Below, piece after piece: positions 50,685-58,777 of a DNA stretch of 64,000 bases. The position numbers and the translations under genes were made by a program. The notes under the pieces were generated by a model that saw nothing but the letters and a program-made list of their open reading frames with translations, searched no databases and was not told the DNA's origin. The DNA is taken from the NCBI RefSeq assembly GCF_036192275.1, contig NZ_CP108088.1, positions 5,643,501 through 5,707,500 of the forward strand. Direction: 5' to 3'. The stretch's first letter is position 1, and the number at the start of each line of letters is the position of its first letter. Source of the stretch: Streptomyces sp. NBC_00250 (lineage in GTDB: Bacteria > Actinomycetota > Actinomycetes > Streptomycetales > Streptomycetaceae).

Positions 50685-52115
50685 ATGGCAACGGCGCCCA
50701 GCGTCTCGTACTCGATGACGGTCCGGCTGGAGGTTCCCGCGAGCGGAACCGCGGTCTCCCAGCTCACCACGGCGGTGGAGTCCCACGGCGGATCCGTCAC
50801 CGGCCTCGACGTGACCGCCTCCGGCCACGAGAAGCTCCGAATCGACGTCACCATCGCCGCGACCTCGACCGCGCACGCCGACGAGATCGTCGAGCAGCTG
50901 CGCACCATCGAGGGCGTCGTCCTCGGCAAGGTCTCCGACCGTACGTTCCTGATGCACCTCGGCGGCAAGATCGAGATGGCGTCCAAGCACCCCATCCGCA
51001 ACCGTGACGACCTCTCCATGATCTACACCCCGGGCGTCGCCCGCGTGTGCATGGCGATCGCCGAGAACCCCGAGGACGCCCGCCGCCTCACCATCAAGCG
51101 CAACTCCGTCGCGGTCGTCACCGACGGCTCCGCCGTCCTCGGCCTCGGCAACATCGGCCCGATGGCCGCCCTGCCCGTCATGGAGGGCAAGGCCGCCCTC
51201 TTCAAGCGCTTCGCCGGCATCGACGCCTGGCCGATCTGCCTCGACACGCAGGACACCGACGAGATCGTCGCGATCGTCAAGGCGATCGCCCCCGGCTTCG
51301 CGGGCATCAACCTGGAGGACATCTCCGCGCCGCGCTGCTTCGAGATCGAGGCCCGGCTGCGCGAGGCCCTCGACATCCCCGTCTTCCACGACGACCAGCA
51401 CGGCACCGCCATCGTCGTCCTCGCCGCCCTCACCAACGCGCTGCGCGTCGTCAACAAGGGCATCGGCGACGTACGGGTCGTCATGTCCGGTGCCGGCGCC
51501 GCCGGTACGGCCATCCTGAAGCTGCTGATCGCGGCGGGCGTCAAGCACGCCGTCGTCGCCGACATCCACGGCGTCGTGCACGCGGGCCGCGAGGACCTCG
51601 TGGACGCGGCGCCCGGCACTCCGCTGCGCTGGATCGCCGACAACACCAACCCCGAGGGCGTCACCGGCACCCTCAAGCAGGCCGTGGTCGGCGCGGACGT
51701 GTTCATCGGCGTCTCGGCCCCCAACCTGCTGGGCGCGCAGGACGTCGCCGCCATGGCGGAGGGCGCGATCGTGTTCGCGCTCGCGAACCCCGACCCGGAG
51801 GTCGACCCGGCCGCCGCGCGTCAGACGGCCGCCGTCGTCGCCACCGGCCGCTCGGACTTCCCGAACCAGATCAACAACGTGCTGGTCTTCCCGGGTGTCT
51901 TCCGCGGTCTCCTCGACGCCCAGTCCCGTACGGTCAACACGGAGATGATGCTGGCGGCCGCCACGGCCCTCGCCGACGTCGTCACCGAGGACGAGCTGAA
52001 CCCGAACTACATCATCCCGTCGGTCTTCAACGACAAGGTCGCGGGTGCGGTCGCCGGAGCCGTGCGCAACGCGGCGAAGGCGGCGGCCGGCGGTCCGGCG
52101 GCGACCGGGCGCTGA
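50685..52115 (+). CDS. NAD-dependent malic enzyme with N-terminal ACT domain
   Basis: Oxidative decarboxylation of malate to pyruvate; links TCA intermediates to pyruvate. ATG 50685, 476 residues. Residues ~8-85 form an ACT-type regulatory domain (SYSMTVRLEVPASGTAVSQLTTAVESHGGSVTGLDV). The catalytic part has YTPGVARVCMAIAENP, the Lys in MEGKAALFKRFAGID, the acidic metal-binding motif FHDDQHGTAIV and Rossmann VVMSGAGAAGTAILKLL, then IGVSAPNLL and FALANPDPEV. NAD preference is typical for the ACT-fused actinobacterial type, not proven by sequence. Preceded by 164 bp after the sRNA terminator with an AT-rich stretch at 50553-50583 suited to a promoter and a hairpin at 50584-50600. Confidence 0.94.
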   Translation: MATAPSVSYSMTVRLEVPASGTAVSQLTTAVESHGGSVTGLDVTASGHEKLRIDVTIAATSTAHADEIVEQLRTIEGVVLGKVSDRTFLMHLGGKIEMASKHPIRNRDDLSMIYTPGVARVCMAIAENPEDARRLTIKRNSVAVVTDGSAVLGLGNIGPMAALPVMEGKAALFKRFAGIDAWPICLDTQDTDEIVAIVKAIAPGFAGINLEDISAPRCFEIEARLREALDIPVFHDDQHGTAIVVLAALTNALRVVNKGIGDVRVVMSGAGAAGTAILKLLIAAGVKHAVVADIHGVVHAGREDLVDAAPGTPLRWIADNTNPEGVTGTLKQAVVGADVFIGVSAPNLLGAQDVAAMAEGAIVFALANPDPEVDPAAARQTAAVVATGRSDFPNQINNVLVFPGVFRGLLDAQSRTVNTEMMLAAATALADVVTEDELNPNYIIPSVFNDKVAGAVAGAVRNAAKAAAGGPAATGR

Positions 52116-52130
52116 CGGCGCGTCGCGATT

Positions 52131-52175
52131 CGCGGAGCCGTAAACCCGCCTTTAGGGTGGCTTTTCGGCTCCGCG
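52131..52175 (+). terminator. Terminator of the malic enzyme gene
   Basis: Ten-bp perfect stem CGCGGAGCCG (52131-52140) / CGGCTCCGCG (52166-52175) with an inner ACCC/GGGT pair in the loop; followed by TGGTTTTCG. Confidence 0.75.
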
Positions 52176-52369
52176 TGGTTTTCGTGGAGTCGACAGAACG
52201 TCACCACCACGGGGCTCTGGCGCTTTTCGTGTGACCCCAGGGGGTGCCGGATTGGCGTTCCCGCCGCTGGTGGGGGCAGGATGCGTGTTTGGGCGCGAGG
52301 GTCTGTCATTAGACCCGGGTCCGGGGACTGTCCGAAGGCCCTGGCAGCATCGGCTTCGCTGTACCCAAT

Positions 52370-52389
52370 CACGCGGCTTCCGCCGCGTG
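52370..52389 (+). promoter_or_regulatory. Hairpin in the hup leader
   Basis: Eight-bp perfect stem CACGCGGC/GCCGCGTG around TTCC, ending 38 bp before the hup start. The remaining spacer 52176-52427 holds a palindrome GACCCGGGTC (~52310) and no gene. The hairpin may stabilise the abundant hup transcript or regulate it. Confidence 0.45.
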
Positions 52390-52427
52390 GCACGCCTCAC
52401 AGGCAAGAAGAACACGGGAGTAACAAC

Positions 52428-52709
52428 ATGAACCGCAGTGAGCTGGTGGCCGCCCTGGCCGACCGCGCCGAGGTGACCCGCAAGGACGCCGACGCCGTGC
52501 TGGCCGCTCTCGCCGAGACCGTCGGTGAGGTCGTCGCCAAGGGCGACGAGAAGGTCACCATCCCCGGCTTCCTGACCTTCGAGCGCACCCACCGTGCCGC
52601 TCGCACCGCTCGTAACCCGCAGACCGGCGACCCGATCAACATCCCGGCCGGCTACAGCGTGAAGGTCTCCGCGGGCTCGAAGCTCAAGGAAGCCGCCAAG
52701 GGCAAGTAA
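52428..52709 (+). CDS. hup: HU-type nucleoid protein
   Basis: Histone-like DNA-binding protein HU, 93 residues, of the short vegetative (HupA-like) type without the Lys-rich tail of HupS. ATG 52428 preceded by GGGAGTAAC. Hallmarks are MNRSELVAALADRAEVTRKDADAVLAALAETVGEVV (helical base), GFLTFERTHRAARTARNPQTGDPINIPA (beta-arm with the intercalating Pro in the NPQTG region) and the C-terminal VSAGSKLKEAAKGK. Monocistronic with its own terminator. The open frame upstream to 52281 is not coding. Confidence 0.96.
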   Translation: MNRSELVAALADRAEVTRKDADAVLAALAETVGEVVAKGDEKVTIPGFLTFERTHRAARTARNPQTGDPINIPAGYSVKVSAGSKLKEAAKGK

Positions 52710-52747
52710 GGCCACCAAGGCCGCGTAAGGCAGCCTGGAGGCGCAGA

Positions 52748-52782
52748 AAGGGCGGCCACCCTGTCAGGGGGTGGCCGCCCTT
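52748..52782. terminator. Terminator of hup
   Basis: Fourteen-bp stem AAGGGCGGCCACCC (52748-52761) / GGGTGGCCGCCCTT (52769-52782), loop of seven bases. Confidence 0.88.
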
Positions 52783-52820
52783 CCGTTTGCCCGTCAGACG
52801 GGCCTTGGCGCCTTCGGAAG

Positions 52821-52877
52821 GCGGTGTACGCGGGTGCGTGGCGCCCCCAGGGGCAGGCCACGCGCCCGCGTACCGCC
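52821..52877 (-). terminator. Terminator of murA
   Basis: Imperfect 20-22-bp hairpin, 52821-52842 with 52857-52876 (GCGGTGTACGCGGG... / ...CCCGCGTACCGC), immediately after the murA stop on the minus strand. Confidence 0.75.
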
Positions 52878-52880
52878 CGT

Positions 52881-54221
52881 TTACACCAGTGCGCTGCCCG
52901 GCAGCTCGACCTTGGCGCCGAGCTCGACGAGCTTCTCCATGAAGTTCTCGTAGCCGCGGTTGATCAGCTCGATGCCGTGCACCCGGGAGGTGCCCTGGGC
53001 CGCGAGCGCCGCGATCAGGTACGAGAAGCCGCCGCGCAGGTCGGGGATGACCAGGTCGGCGCCCTGGAGCTTCGTCGGGCCGGACACGACCGCCGAGTGC
53101 AGGAAGTTGCGCTGGCCGAAGCGGCAGTCCGAGCCGCCCAGGCACTCGCGGTACAGCTGGATGTGAGCGCCCATCTGGTTGAGCGCGGAGGTGAAGCCGA
53201 GCCGGGACTCGTACACCGTCTCGTGGACGATGGAGAGGCCGGAGGCCTGCGTCAGGGCCACGACCAGCGGCTGCTGCCAGTCCGTCTGGAAGCCGGGGTG
53301 CACGTCCGTCTCCAGGTGGATCGCGTTGAGCGAGCCGCCCGGGTGCCAGAAGCGGATGCCCTCGTCGTCGATCTCGAAGGCGCCACCCACCTTCCGGTAG
53401 GTGTTGAGGAAGGTCATCATCGAGCGCTGCTGGGCGCCGCGCACGTAGATGTTGCCCTCGGTGGCGAGCGCCGCGGACGCCCAGGAGGCCGCCTCGAGGC
53501 GGTCCGGGAGCGCCCGGTGGGTGTAGCCGTCGAGGCGGTCGACGCCGGTGATCCGGATGGTCCGGTCGGTGTCCATGGAGATGATCGCGCCCATTTTCTG
53601 CAGGACGCAGATCAGGTCCTCGATCTCGGGCTCCACGGCGGCGTTCGACAGCTCGGTGACGCCCTCGGCGAGCACGGCCGTCAGCAGCACCTGCTCGGTC
53701 GAGCCGACCGAGGGGTACGGCAGCCGGATCTTGCAACCGCGAAGACGCTGCGGGGCCTCCAGGTACTGCCCGTCGTCCCGCTTCTCGATGGTGGCGCCGA
53801 ACTGGCGCAGCACGTCGAAGTGGAAGTCGATGGGCCGACCGCCGATGTCGCAGCCGCCGAGGCCCGGGATGAAGGCGTGGCCGAGACGGTGCAGCAGCGG
53901 GCCGCAGAAGAGGATCGGGATGCGGGACGAACCGGCGTGGGCATCGATGTCGGCGACGTTCGCCGACTCGACGTGCGTCGGGTCGAGGACGAGCTCGCCG
54001 GGCTCCTCGCCCGGGCGGACCGTCACTCCGTGCAGCTGGAGCAGTCCGCGGACCACGCGGACGTCACGGATGTCGGGCACATTGCGCAGGCGGCTCGGGC
54101 CGCTGCCGAGCAGGGCGGCGACCATCGCCTTGGGCACGAGGTTCTTCGCGCCGCGGACGCGGATCTCGCCCTCCAGCGGGGTTCCGCCGTGGACAAGCAG
54201 GACATCGTCTGTGCCGGTCAT
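52881..54221 (-). CDS. murA: UDP-N-acetylglucosamine 1-carboxyvinyltransferase
   Basis: First committed step of peptidoglycan synthesis: transfers enolpyruvate from PEP to UDP-GlcNAc in the cytoplasm. ATG 54221, 446 residues. N-terminal GGTPLEGEIRVRGAKNLVPKAMVAALL contains the substrate Lys-Asn pair. The loop PGLGGCDIGGRPIDFH carries the catalytic Cys (residue ~124), so the fosfomycin target residue is present, in contrast to the Asp variant of mycobacteria. Also SVGSTEQVLL and DRLEAASWASAAL and the C-terminal DLRGGFSYLIAALAAQGTSRV. Single gene on minus strand; yqgE diverges 301 bp upstream. Confidence 0.96.
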   Translation of the reverse strand: MTGTDDVLLVHGGTPLEGEIRVRGAKNLVPKAMVAALLGSGPSRLRNVPDIRDVRVVRGLLQLHGVTVRPGEEPGELVLDPTHVESANVADIDAHAGSSRIPILFCGPLLHRLGHAFIPGLGGCDIGGRPIDFHFDVLRQFGATIEKRDDGQYLEAPQRLRGCKIRLPYPSVGSTEQVLLTAVLAEGVTELSNAAVEPEIEDLICVLQKMGAIISMDTDRTIRITGVDRLDGYTHRALPDRLEAASWASAALATEGNIYVRGAQQRSMMTFLNTYRKVGGAFEIDDEGIRFWHPGGSLNAIHLETDVHPGFQTDWQQPLVVALTQASGLSIVHETVYESRLGFTSALNQMGAHIQLYRECLGGSDCRFGQRNFLHSAVVSGPTKLQGADLVIPDLRGGFSYLIAALAAQGTSRVHGIELINRGYENFMEKLVELGAKVELPGSALV

Positions 54222-54522
54222 GAATCTCGCGTTCCGGAGTGGGGTCGGTCGGGTGGCCAGTGAAAAGGGTAAGGGGCCATGAGACCTCCAACGGGTGCCT
54301 CGGGGGGCCTGTCAGATGTAATGAATTCGGCACAACACCCTCTGTTCCCGTGATCTTGCGGAGCGTCACCGTCCGTTTCCGTCGCCGGGGCGGCCCACGG
54401 CCCCCTCTTCGGCGCGGCGGTCACCGAGCTGATCTGCGGTGGTCGGCGACTTCCCGCCATCGCTCCGGTTCGTCCCGTCCGACAACCCCCGCGAACGCCG
54501 AAGATGCGGGATCATGTGTCGC
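54222..54522. promoter_or_regulatory. Divergent spacer murA / yqgE
   Basis: 301 bp, no gene seen. The AT-rich pocket 54309-54345 is the best candidate for the murA promoter on the minus strand (no clear -35/-10). Nothing distinctive is visible before yqgE. Confidence 0.3.
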
Positions 54523-55083
54523 ATGACCGAGGTGTCCTCGCTCACAGGGCGGCTGCTCGTCGCCACCCCCGCCCTCGCGGACCCGAATTTCGACCGCGCG
54601 GTGGTGCTGCTGCTCGACCACGACGACGAGGGCTCGCTCGGCGTGGTCCTCAACCGGCCGACGCCGGTGACCGTCGGCGACATCCTCGCCCCCTGGGCCG
54701 GACTCGCCGGCGAACCCGGCGTCGTCTTCCAGGGCGGCCCCGTCTCGCTCGACGCGGCCCTCGGCGTCGCCGTGATCCCCGGCGACGAGGGCCCGCTCGG
54801 CTGGCGGCGGGTGTACGGGGCGATCGGCCTGGTCGATCTGGAGACCCCGCCCGAGCTGCTCGGACCGGCCCTCGGCTCGCTGCGGATCTTCGCCGGATAC
54901 GCGGGCTGGGGCCCCGGCCAGCTGGAGTCCGAGCTCGGCGACGGGGCCTGGTACGTGGTCGAGTCGGAGCCCGGCGACGTCTCCTCGCCGCAGCCCGAGA
55001 CGCTCTGGCGGCAGGTGCTCAGGCGGCAGCGCGGCGACCTCGCGATGATCGCGACGTACCCCGACGACCCGTCCCTCAACTGA
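54523..55083 (+). CDS. yqgE: YqgE/AlgH-family protein
   Basis: Conserved bacterial protein (AlgH, DUF179) of unsettled function. From ATG 54523, 186 residues; ATG 54514 adds three residues and is an alternative. Family hallmarks are LTGRLLVATPALADPNFDRAVVLLLDHDDEGSLGVVLNRPTP at the N-terminus, VFQGGPVSLDAALGV, and FAGYAGWGPGQLESELGDGAWYVV. No membrane segment or signal. The DUF3039 gene follows 52 bp later on the same strand, likely as an operon ending at the hairpin 55454-55495. Confidence 0.93.
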   Translation: MTEVSSLTGRLLVATPALADPNFDRAVVLLLDHDDEGSLGVVLNRPTPVTVGDILAPWAGLAGEPGVVFQGGPVSLDAALGVAVIPGDEGPLGWRRVYGAIGLVDLETPPELLGPALGSLRIFAGYAGWGPGQLESELGDGAWYVVESEPGDVSSPQPETLWRQVLRRQRGDLAMIATYPDDPSLN

Positions 55084-55135
55084 CGGCGCCCCGTCCCTCA
55101 ACCGCGGGCCCCGGCTTTCAGTACCCTTGGCGGTT

Positions 55136-55423
55136 ATGAGCACTCTCGAGCCCGAGCGCGGGGCAGGTACGGGAACCCTCGTCGAGCCGACGCCGCAGGT
55201 GTCCCACGGTGACGGCGACCACGAGCGCTACGCCCATTACGTCCAGAAGGACAAGATCATGGCGAGCGCCCTCGACGGCACCCCCGTCGTGGCGCTGTGC
55301 GGAAAGGTCTGGGTACCGGGGCGCGACCCCAAGAAGTACCCGGTCTGTCCGATGTGCAAGGAGATCTACGACTCCATGGGCGCCGGCGGTGGCGACAAGG
55401 ACAAGGGCGGCAAGGACAAGTAG
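55136..55423 (+). CDS. DUF3039 small protein with Cys cluster
   Basis: Small actinobacterial protein of unknown function. ATG 55136, 95 residues. The family core is HERYAHYVQKDKIMASALDGTPVVALCGKVWVPGRDPKKYPVCPMCKEIYDSM, with one Cys in ALCGKVW and a CPMC knuckle that may bind zinc. The tail is Gly/Lys/Asp-rich (GDKDKGGKDK). Same strand and 52 bp after yqgE. TTG 55127 is a less likely start. Confidence 0.8.
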   Translation: MSTLEPERGAGTGTLVEPTPQVSHGDGDHERYAHYVQKDKIMASALDGTPVVALCGKVWVPGRDPKKYPVCPMCKEIYDSMGAGGGDKDKGGKDK

Positions 55424-55453
55424 CGGTGTCCTGACGCCCGGGGATGTCGGGGG

Positions 55454-55495
55454 CGGCCCCCGTCACGCGTACTTCGGTACGGGTGGCGGGGGCCG
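55454..55495 (+). terminator. Terminator with TTCG tetraloop
   Basis: Nineteen-pair stem (one mismatch, one G-U), 55454-55472 with 55477-55495, capped by TTCG with C-G closing pair; the most stable hairpin type. Followed by TTTCG. Confidence 0.88.
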
Positions 55496-55577
55496 TTTCG
55501 CGTTCCGGGGACCTTTCGGCGCGCGTTGCGCAGGGTGCGTTCGCCGGTCACGGAGTGGTTGAGGTGGTCGAGACCTC

Positions 55578-55651
55578 TTGTCGGGTCGCCCGAGGCGCGC
55601 CTAACCTCACGCGTGTTGTGCAGAACGAAACGCGCATTGCGCATGTTGCAA
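55578..55651 (+). promoter_or_regulatory. Promoter and candidate operator of the sugar-import/hexosaminidase operon
   Basis: TTGTCG (55578-55583), 18-bp spacer, TAACCT (55602-55607) forms a good housekeeping-type promoter. Just downstream of the expected start lies TTGCGCATGTTGCAA (55637-55651), a TTGC-n7-GCAA dyad, embedded in repeated GCGCATTGCGC/TTGCAACGC sequence. Its location suits a repressor operator. It is not a DasR box by sequence. Confidence 0.55.
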
Positions 55652-55676
55652 CGCACGCACCTGGAGGGGATCCGTC

Positions 55677-56969
55677 ATGAAGCTTCCTGCCCGCGCCGCC
55701 GCACTCCTGCTGGCCGGCCTGACCGCCACCGCCTGCGCGCCCCAGACCGCCGACGGCAAGGCGACGACGGACGAGAAGACCGGCACCCTGCGGGTCTGGC
55801 TCTTCCAGGAGGTGAGCAACAAGCCCAAGGAACAGGTCGTCGCACAGGCCGTCGCCGCCTTCGAGAAGCAGCACCAGGGCGCCGAGGTCGAGGTCGAGTA
55901 CATCCCCGTCGAGACCCGCGCCCAGCGCGTCAAGGCCGCCTTCAACGACCCCAAGTCGGCCCCCGACCTCATCGAGTACGGCAACACCGACACCGCCGGA
56001 TACGTGAAGGACGGCGGACTCGCCGACATCAGCGCCGAGTTCGGCGCCTGGGACGAGGCCAAGGACACCGACCCCACCGCCAAGCAGTCCGTCACCGTCG
56101 GCGGAAAGGTCTACGGAGCCCCGCTCTTCGTCGGCGTCCGCGCCCTCTACTACCGCACCGACGTGTTCGAGGAACTCGGCCTGACCGCCCCCAAGAGCCA
56201 GGCCGAACTCGTCTCCACCGCGAAGAAGATCCGCAAGGCCAAGCCCGACCTGTACGGCATCGCCGTCGGCGGCGCGTACACCTACGGCGCCATGCCCTTC
56301 GTCTGGGCGGCCGGCGGCGAACTCGCCACCGCGAACGGCGACTCGTACAAGGCCGCCGTCAACAGCGAGGCCGCCCTCAAGGGCATCGGCACCTACACTT
56401 CGCTCTTCGGCGACGACAACTGCCCCGCCGCCAAGTGCGCCCAGATGGGCGGCAACGCCACCGTCACCGCCTTCGCCTCCGGCAAGGCCGCCATGGCCAT
56501 CGGCGGCGACTTCAGCCACGCCGCCGTCGAAGCCGGCACCGTCAAGGGCAAGTACGCCGTCGTCCCGCTGCCCGGCACCACCCCCGGCTCCATCGCCCCG
56601 GCCTTCGCCGGCGGCAACAACATCGGCGTCCTCAAGAGCACCTCGCACCGCAGCCTCGCCGTCGACCTCCTCAAGTCCCTCACCGGCAAGGAGACCCAGG
56701 GCCGGCTCTTCGACGCGATGGGCTTCCTCCCCACGTACACCGACGTCCGGACCGCCGCCGCCCAGCGGCAGCCCTTCGTGAAGCCCTTCATCGACACCCT
56801 CGGCGCGGGCACCAAGTTCGTCCCGGCGTCCCCCGGCTGGGGCCAGATCGACGCCTCCCTCGTGCTGCCCACCCTGTTCCAGGAGGTCGTCAGCGGCCGT
56901 AAGGACGTCAAGGCGGCGGCCGACGACGCCGCGAAGAAGATGGACGCCGCCTTCGCGCCGGCGGGCTGA
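55677..56969 (+). CDS. ABC sugar-binding lipoprotein (amino-sugar oligosaccharide type)
   Basis: Family-1 solute-binding lipoprotein. ATG 55677, 430 residues; signal peptide with lipobox TATAC (Cys about residue 20). Mature regions: TLRVWLFQEVSNKPKEQVVAQAVAAFEKQHQGAEVEVEYIPVETRAQRVKAAF, PDLIEYGNTDTAGYVKDGGL, GAPLFVGVRALYYRTDVFEELGL, MAIGGDFSHAAVEAG, with a Cys pair (NCPAAKCAQ). First gene of a four-gene operon with two permeases and a GH20 hexosaminidase, which makes N-acetylglucosamine-containing oligosaccharides the likely cargo (inference from context). No ATPase gene; MsiK presumably shared. Confidence 0.92.
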   Translation: MKLPARAAALLLAGLTATACAPQTADGKATTDEKTGTLRVWLFQEVSNKPKEQVVAQAVAAFEKQHQGAEVEVEYIPVETRAQRVKAAFNDPKSAPDLIEYGNTDTAGYVKDGGLADISAEFGAWDEAKDTDPTAKQSVTVGGKVYGAPLFVGVRALYYRTDVFEELGLTAPKSQAELVSTAKKIRKAKPDLYGIAVGGAYTYGAMPFVWAAGGELATANGDSYKAAVNSEAALKGIGTYTSLFGDDNCPAAKCAQMGGNATVTAFASGKAAMAIGGDFSHAAVEAGTVKGKYAVVPLPGTTPGSIAPAFAGGNNIGVLKSTSHRSLAVDLLKSLTGKETQGRLFDAMGFLPTYTDVRTAAAQRQPFVKPFIDTLGAGTKFVPASPGWGQIDASLVLPTLFQEVVSGRKDVKAAADDAAKKMDAAFAPAG

Positions 56970-56974
56970 GCCGC

Positions 56975-57937
56975 ATGACGACCCAGCTCACCGTCACCGA
57001 GAAGCGGCCGGGCGGGACCGCGCCCCCGGCCCCCCGGCCGGCCGGGCGCGGCGGTCCCAGGGGCCACCGCCCGTGGACCCCCTGGCTGTACCTCCTGCCC
57101 GCCCTCGCCGTCCTCGGCGGACTCCTCGTCTACCCCGTCTACCAGCTCGGCCTGATCTCCTTCCTGGAGTACACCCAGGCCCAGGTCAGCGGCGGCGAAC
57201 CCACCTCCTTCAAGGGCTTCGGTAACTACACGACCCTCTTCGCCGACCCCCAGTTCCGGCAGGTCCTCCTCGCCACCGTCCTCTTCGCCGCCGCCTGCGT
57301 CGTCACCACGCTCGCCGTCGGCTGCGCCCTCGCCGTACTCCTCACGCGCGTGCGTGCCCTGCCGCGGCTCGTCCTGATGATGGCCGCGCTCGGCGCCTGG
57401 GCCACGCCCGCGATCACCGGCTCGACGGTCTGGGTCTTCCTCTTCGACGCCGACTTCGGCCCCGTCAACAAACTGCTCGGGCTCGGCGACTTCTCCTGGA
57501 CGTACGGCAGGTACAGCGCCTTCGCCCTCGTCCTCCTCGAAGTCGTCTGGTGTTCCTTCCCGTTCGTGATGGTCACCGTCTACGCGGGCATCAAGGCCAT
57601 CCCGTCCGAGGTCCTGGAGGCCGCCGCCCTGGACGGCGCCTCGCAGTGGCGGATCTGGCGCTCGGTCATGGCGCCGATGCTCCGGCCGATCCTGGTCGTC
57701 GTCACGATCCAGTCGATCATCTGGGACTTCAAGCTCTTCACCCAGATCTACGTGATGACGAACGGCGGCGGCATCGCCGGCCAGAACCTCGTCCTCAACG
57801 TGTACGCCTACCAGAAGGCCTTCGCCTCGTCCCAGTACAGCCTGGGCTCGGCGATCGGCGTCGTCATGCTGCTGATCCTGCTGGGCGTGACGCTCGTCTA
57901 CCTGCGCCTGCTGCGACGCCAGGGAGAAGAACTGTGA
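56975..57937 (+). CDS. Sugar ABC transporter permease, MalF type
   Basis: Integral membrane permease, 320 residues from ATG 56975, five bp after the binding-protein stop. A ~30-residue Pro/Gly/Arg-rich cytosolic N-terminus precedes six hydrophobic segments (first at PWTPWLYLLPALAVLGGLLVYPVYQL). The EAA loop is EVLEAAALDGASQWRIWRSVMAPMLRP. Lacks the large insert seen in the other MalF-type permease of this window. Overlaps the next permease gene by four bases (GTGA). Confidence 0.94.
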   Translation: MTTQLTVTEKRPGGTAPPAPRPAGRGGPRGHRPWTPWLYLLPALAVLGGLLVYPVYQLGLISFLEYTQAQVSGGEPTSFKGFGNYTTLFADPQFRQVLLATVLFAAACVVTTLAVGCALAVLLTRVRALPRLVLMMAALGAWATPAITGSTVWVFLFDADFGPVNKLLGLGDFSWTYGRYSAFALVLLEVVWCSFPFVMVTVYAGIKAIPSEVLEAAALDGASQWRIWRSVMAPMLRPILVVVTIQSIIWDFKLFTQIYVMTNGGGIAGQNLVLNVYAYQKAFASSQYSLGSAIGVVMLLILLGVTLVYLRLLRRQGEEL

Positions 57938-58773
57938 CCACATTCCGAGTGCGGCGGCCCGGGCGCCTCGCCGCCGAGGCCGTCACCCTGCTCGTCGCGG
58001 CCGCAGTCGCCTTCCCGCTGTACTGGATGGTCCTCTCGGCCTTCAAACCGGCCGGCGAGATCCAGTCCACCGACCCCCGGCCGTGGACGCTCTCCCCGTC
58101 CCTCGACTCCTTCCGGCGCGTCTTCGAACAGCAGGACTTCGGCCGCTACTTCCTCAACTCGCTGATCGTGGCGGGCACGGTCGTCCTCGCCTCCGCGCTG
58201 ATCGCCTTCCTCGCGGCGACGGCCGTCACCCGGTTCCGCTTCAGGTTCCGGACGACGCTCCTGATCATGTTCCTGGTCGCCCAGATGGTGCCGGTCGAGG
58301 CCCTGGCCATCCCGCTGTTCTTCCTCATGCGGGACACCGGCCGGCTCAACACCCTCGGCGCGCTGATCCTGCCGCACATCGCCTTCTCGCTGCCCTTCGC
58401 GATCTGGATGCTGCGCGGCTTCGTCAAGGCGGTCCCCGAGGCCCTTGAGGAACAGGCCCAGATCGACGGAGCGAGCCGGACCCGGTTCCTGTGGCAGATC
58501 CTCTTCCCGCTGGTCTTCCCGGGGCTCGTCGCGACGAGCGTCTTCTCGTTCATCTCGACCTGGAACGACTTCCTCTTCGCGAAGTCGTTCATCATCAGCG
58601 ACACCTCGCAGTCGACCCTCCCCATGGCCCTGCTCGTCTTCTTCAAGCCGGACGAGAACGACTGGGGAGGGATCATGGCCGGCTCGACCGTCATGACCGT
58701 CCCGGTGCTCGTCTTCTTCGTACTCGTACAGCGCCGTCTGGTCTCGGGACTGGGCGGGGCGGTGAAGGACTGA
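57934..58773 (+). CDS. Sugar ABC transporter permease, MalG type
   Basis: Second permease, 279 residues from GTG 57934, which overlaps the preceding stop. The N-terminal TM is AVTLLVAAAVAFPLYWMVLSAFK, and the periplasmic loop holds PWTLSPSLDSFRRVFEQQDFGRYFLNS. EAA loop: EALEEQAQIDGASRTRFLWQILFPLV. In the EAA motif the second Ala is replaced, EEQAQIDG instead of EAARIDG, seen in a subset of MalG proteins. The hexosaminidase gene begins four bp after the stop. Confidence 0.94.
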   Translation: MTTFRVRRPGRLAAEAVTLLVAAAVAFPLYWMVLSAFKPAGEIQSTDPRPWTLSPSLDSFRRVFEQQDFGRYFLNSLIVAGTVVLASALIAFLAATAVTRFRFRFRTTLLIMFLVAQMVPVEALAIPLFFLMRDTGRLNTLGALILPHIAFSLPFAIWMLRGFVKAVPEALEEQAQIDGASRTRFLWQILFPLVFPGLVATSVFSFISTWNDFLFAKSFIISDTSQSTLPMALLVFFKPDENDWGGIMAGSTVMTVPVLVFFVLVQRRLVSGLGGAVKD

Positions 58774-58777
58774 CGCG

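Noticed and set aside
55637..55651. DasR box at the hexosaminidase operon
   Set aside because: The site does not resemble ACTGGTCTAGACCACT; a different regulator is more likely.
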